DNA of 64,000 bases from Herpetosiphon giganteus (GTDB lineage: Bacteria; Chloroflexota; Chloroflexia; Chloroflexales; Herpetosiphonaceae): positions 1 through 64,000 of the forward strand of contig NZ_JAFBCZ010000026.1 in the NCBI RefSeq assembly GCF_016907925.1. Direction: 5' to 3'. Below, one piece after another: positions 62,755-64,000 of the stretch; positions within the stretch are counted from its first letter, which is position 1, and the number at the start of each line of letters is the position of its first letter. The notes beneath the pieces are model-generated. The model was not told the DNA's origin. It worked only from the letters and a program-made list of their open reading frames with translations, and did not search any database. The translations under genes and the position numbers were made by a program.

Positions 62755-62814
62755 GCCTGTAACCTTGCCCAAACCCTGGCGTATTTAAAGCCAAATAATG
62801 CAGGGAGAATGGTT

Positions 62815-63183
62815 ATGGATTCACTGTTCTGGGGTATTGCGCTTGTGGTTATCGGCCTGATCATCGCAGTCCACTTAGCCTATTTATCCAAACAAGAAGA
62901 AGCCAAACAAGCTGCCAAACAGCGCTACCAACAAGCATTGCATCAATCCCGTACAAACCCTGACGCTGCCAGTTCACAAAACCTCGCCCAAGCGCGGGGC
63001 AAGAAGTATATTGAACTGCTTGAGGCCGAGCGCCGTCAACGTATATACAATGATCAGTCTCCATGGCAGGTTGATGCAGAGCTGGTGCGGGCAAAACAAC
63101 AGCTAGTTATTAGCCGCCACCAGCGCAACCAAGGCCCAACCTCGTATGCCGAATGGCAACAGCAAAATCAGCAACAGCAATAA
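62815..63183 (+). CDS. Small single-pass membrane protein
   Basis: 122 aa from the ATG beginning MDSLFWGIALVVIG, with GGGAG 7 bases upstream. One N-terminal membrane segment (FWGIALVVIGLIIAVHLAYL), then a charged, Gln/Ala-rich helical cytoplasmic part with EAERRQRIYNDQSPWQ and a poly-Gln end. No domain recognised; may be an anchoring or coiled-coil protein. Its terminator follows at 63201. Confidence 0.75.
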   Translation: MDSLFWGIALVVIGLIIAVHLAYLSKQEEAKQAAKQRYQQALHQSRTNPDAASSQNLAQARGKKYIELLEAERRQRIYNDQSPWQVDAELVRAKQQLVISRHQRNQGPTSYAEWQQQNQQQQ

Positions 63184-63200
63184 TTGCATCGAACATCAAC

Positions 63201-63226
63201 AACCATCTCCAACAGATGGTTTTTTA
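63201..63226 (+). terminator. Rho-independent terminator
   Basis: AACCATCT/AGATGGTT stem with CCAAC loop, followed by TTTTT. 18 bases past the membrane-protein stop. Confidence 0.92.
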
Positions 63227-63284
63227 TTCAATCCAAAAACGAAAATATGTTCTATAATTGAGCTGTATTTTCAAGGAGGAACGA

Positions 63285-63686
63285 ATGAACAATCAAGCTC
63301 GCTGGACTGATGGAGCGATTAGCGCAATTACCCTTTTCGTGCCCGATGCCGTTATGCAGAGCACAACCCAGTTTTATCAGCAAACATTTGGCTTGCCAAT
63401 GGTCTTCAGCGACGAAAATTCGATGGTGTTTCAGTTTGGCTCAACATTGATTAACCTGCTCACCGAGAGCGCAGCGGTTGAATTGCTTGCGCCGATGGCT
63501 GTGCCCAAAGCCGATACACGCGCCTTGTATACGATTACTGTTGCTAATACCGATGCAGTCTATGCCGAATTACGTGAGCGCGGCGTTGAGTTTATCAATG
63601 GGCCAATTGATCGCTCGTGGGGCGTGCGCACCGCCAGCTTTGCCGACCCCGCTGGCCATCTCTGGGAGCTAGCTCAACAGATCTAA
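63285..63686 (+). CDS. VOC family (glyoxalase-like) protein
   Basis: 133 aa from the ATG beginning MNNQARWTDGAISAITLF, with AAGGAGG upstream and a TATAAT at 63253. Vicinal-oxygen-chelate fold: ITLFVPDAVMQSTTQFYQQT near 10, LPMVFSDENSMVFQFGSTLI, and the closing RTASFADPAGHLWELAQQI with the usual Asp-Pro-xGHxWE end. Acts as lyase, isomerase or resistance protein in relatives; substrate unknown. Confidence 0.88.
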   Translation: MNNQARWTDGAISAITLFVPDAVMQSTTQFYQQTFGLPMVFSDENSMVFQFGSTLINLLTESAAVELLAPMAVPKADTRALYTITVANTDAVYAELRERGVEFINGPIDRSWGVRTASFADPAGHLWELAQQI

Positions 63687-63834
63687 GAGTTATTCGGCAG
63701 CTAGCCCTCTAGCTTTCAATCACAACCAGCTAGCTGTTGTCCCTGCCTACCCCTAGAAAATCCTCGCTTAGGCATTGGTGTATCATTCTGGGCAACAAAC
63801 CGTGGCTTAGCCAGAAGATAAGGATCGCAAACCA

Positions 63835-64000
63835 ATGCAATTTCGTTTTATATCAATTGATTTCGCTGTAATCAAACCAATAGTCGTTGACTATTATGTT
63901 CAGCTACTAACCCATGTCGATTCATTCTTCGAGGATCGCTTACTCCATGCCGCGTGGTATCAGATTATGCTTGATCAGGCAGCTATTGGCCTCGCCGCAG
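63835..64000 (+). CDS. 5' end of a gene cut by the window edge
   Basis: Open from an ATG with AAGGAT upstream to the end of the window: MQFRFISIDFAVIKPIVVDY and on, 55 codons. The pattern (ISID...YYVQLL...FFEDRLLHAAWYQIML...) hints at a GNAT-type acetyltransferase N-terminus, but too little is present to call a family. 63687-63834 shows no other gene. Confidence 0.6.
   Translation, partial: MQFRFISIDFAVIKPIVVDYYVQLLTHVDSFFEDRLLHAAWYQIMLDQAAIGLAA

Overview
This is a bacterial chromosome segment with roughly even GC. Gene content and style point to a filamentous Chloroflexota bacterium, most likely Herpetosiphon or a close relative. The pointers are secreted chitinase and glucanase, parallel beta-helix surface proteins, a MalT-type LuxR regulator on a leaderless promoter, many Chloroflexota-type small proteins, and hundreds of bases of GC-rich dispersed repeats between genes. 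The taxonomic call is inference; no rRNA gene or other decisive marker is present.

Layout. (1) 75-2259: a CRISPR array of 29 repeat units of about 37 bp with spacers of 37-44 nt and no cas genes in the window. It has two interleaved repeat variants and is followed directly by a tRNA 3'-end-like fragment. (2) 2371-3581: dispersed repeats and an alpha/beta hydrolase. (3) 3986-6878: a tight operon tlyA - pcm - M50 protease - tpiA. (4) 7291-18982: a defence island, all on the minus strand. In transcription order it holds a type III restriction helicase-nuclease (Res), a PH-domain protein, a type III adenine methyltransferase (Mod) with an AT-rich target-recognition segment, an SF1 helicase with a RelE-like N-terminus, and a DUF262-DUF1524 (GmrSD-like) protein ending in a Swt1/HEPN-like domain. 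(5) 19737-22928: small immunity-like proteins (DUF6980, DUF1877, SMI1/KNR4 and unknowns). (6) 23216-34741: secreted and surface proteins on the minus strand. These are a GH19 chitinase with twin CBMs, a frameshifted lipoprotein, a GH5 glucanase behind a perfect 24-bp operator palindrome, a Thr-Pro-repeat protein coupled to a beta-roll protein with an S74 auto-processing domain, and a tandem pair of beta-helix proteins with two decayed relatives. (7) 35273-46751: mixed housekeeping and regulation (hisD, LuxR-MalT regulator, DUF4386 fusion, STAS membrane protein, SET protein, citrate synthase, methylmalonyl-CoA epimerase). (8) 47320-49188: a TetR-MFS efflux operon with two operators over a strong promoter. 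(9) 49239-53920: unknowns, a GIY-YIG protein, a response regulator with fabZ, and a polyprenyl diphosphate synthase. (10) 55969-62183: a SAM-cycle cluster. A SAM-I riboswitch precedes mtnA and a MetE/UROD-like gene, followed by a PfkB (adenosine-kinase-like) kinase, ahcY, a 49-aa protein and metK. (11) 62248-64000: GNAT, membrane and VOC proteins and one gene cut by the window end.

Two dispersed repeat families fill most gene-free stretches. Family A is about 70 bp with two nested hairpins. Family B is about 200 bp, MITE-like, with related terminal inverted repeats. Many apparent ORFs between genes are translations of these repeats and were left out. Start codons were moved from the longest ORF wherever a Shine-Dalgarno sequence or family N-terminus favoured a shorter protein.
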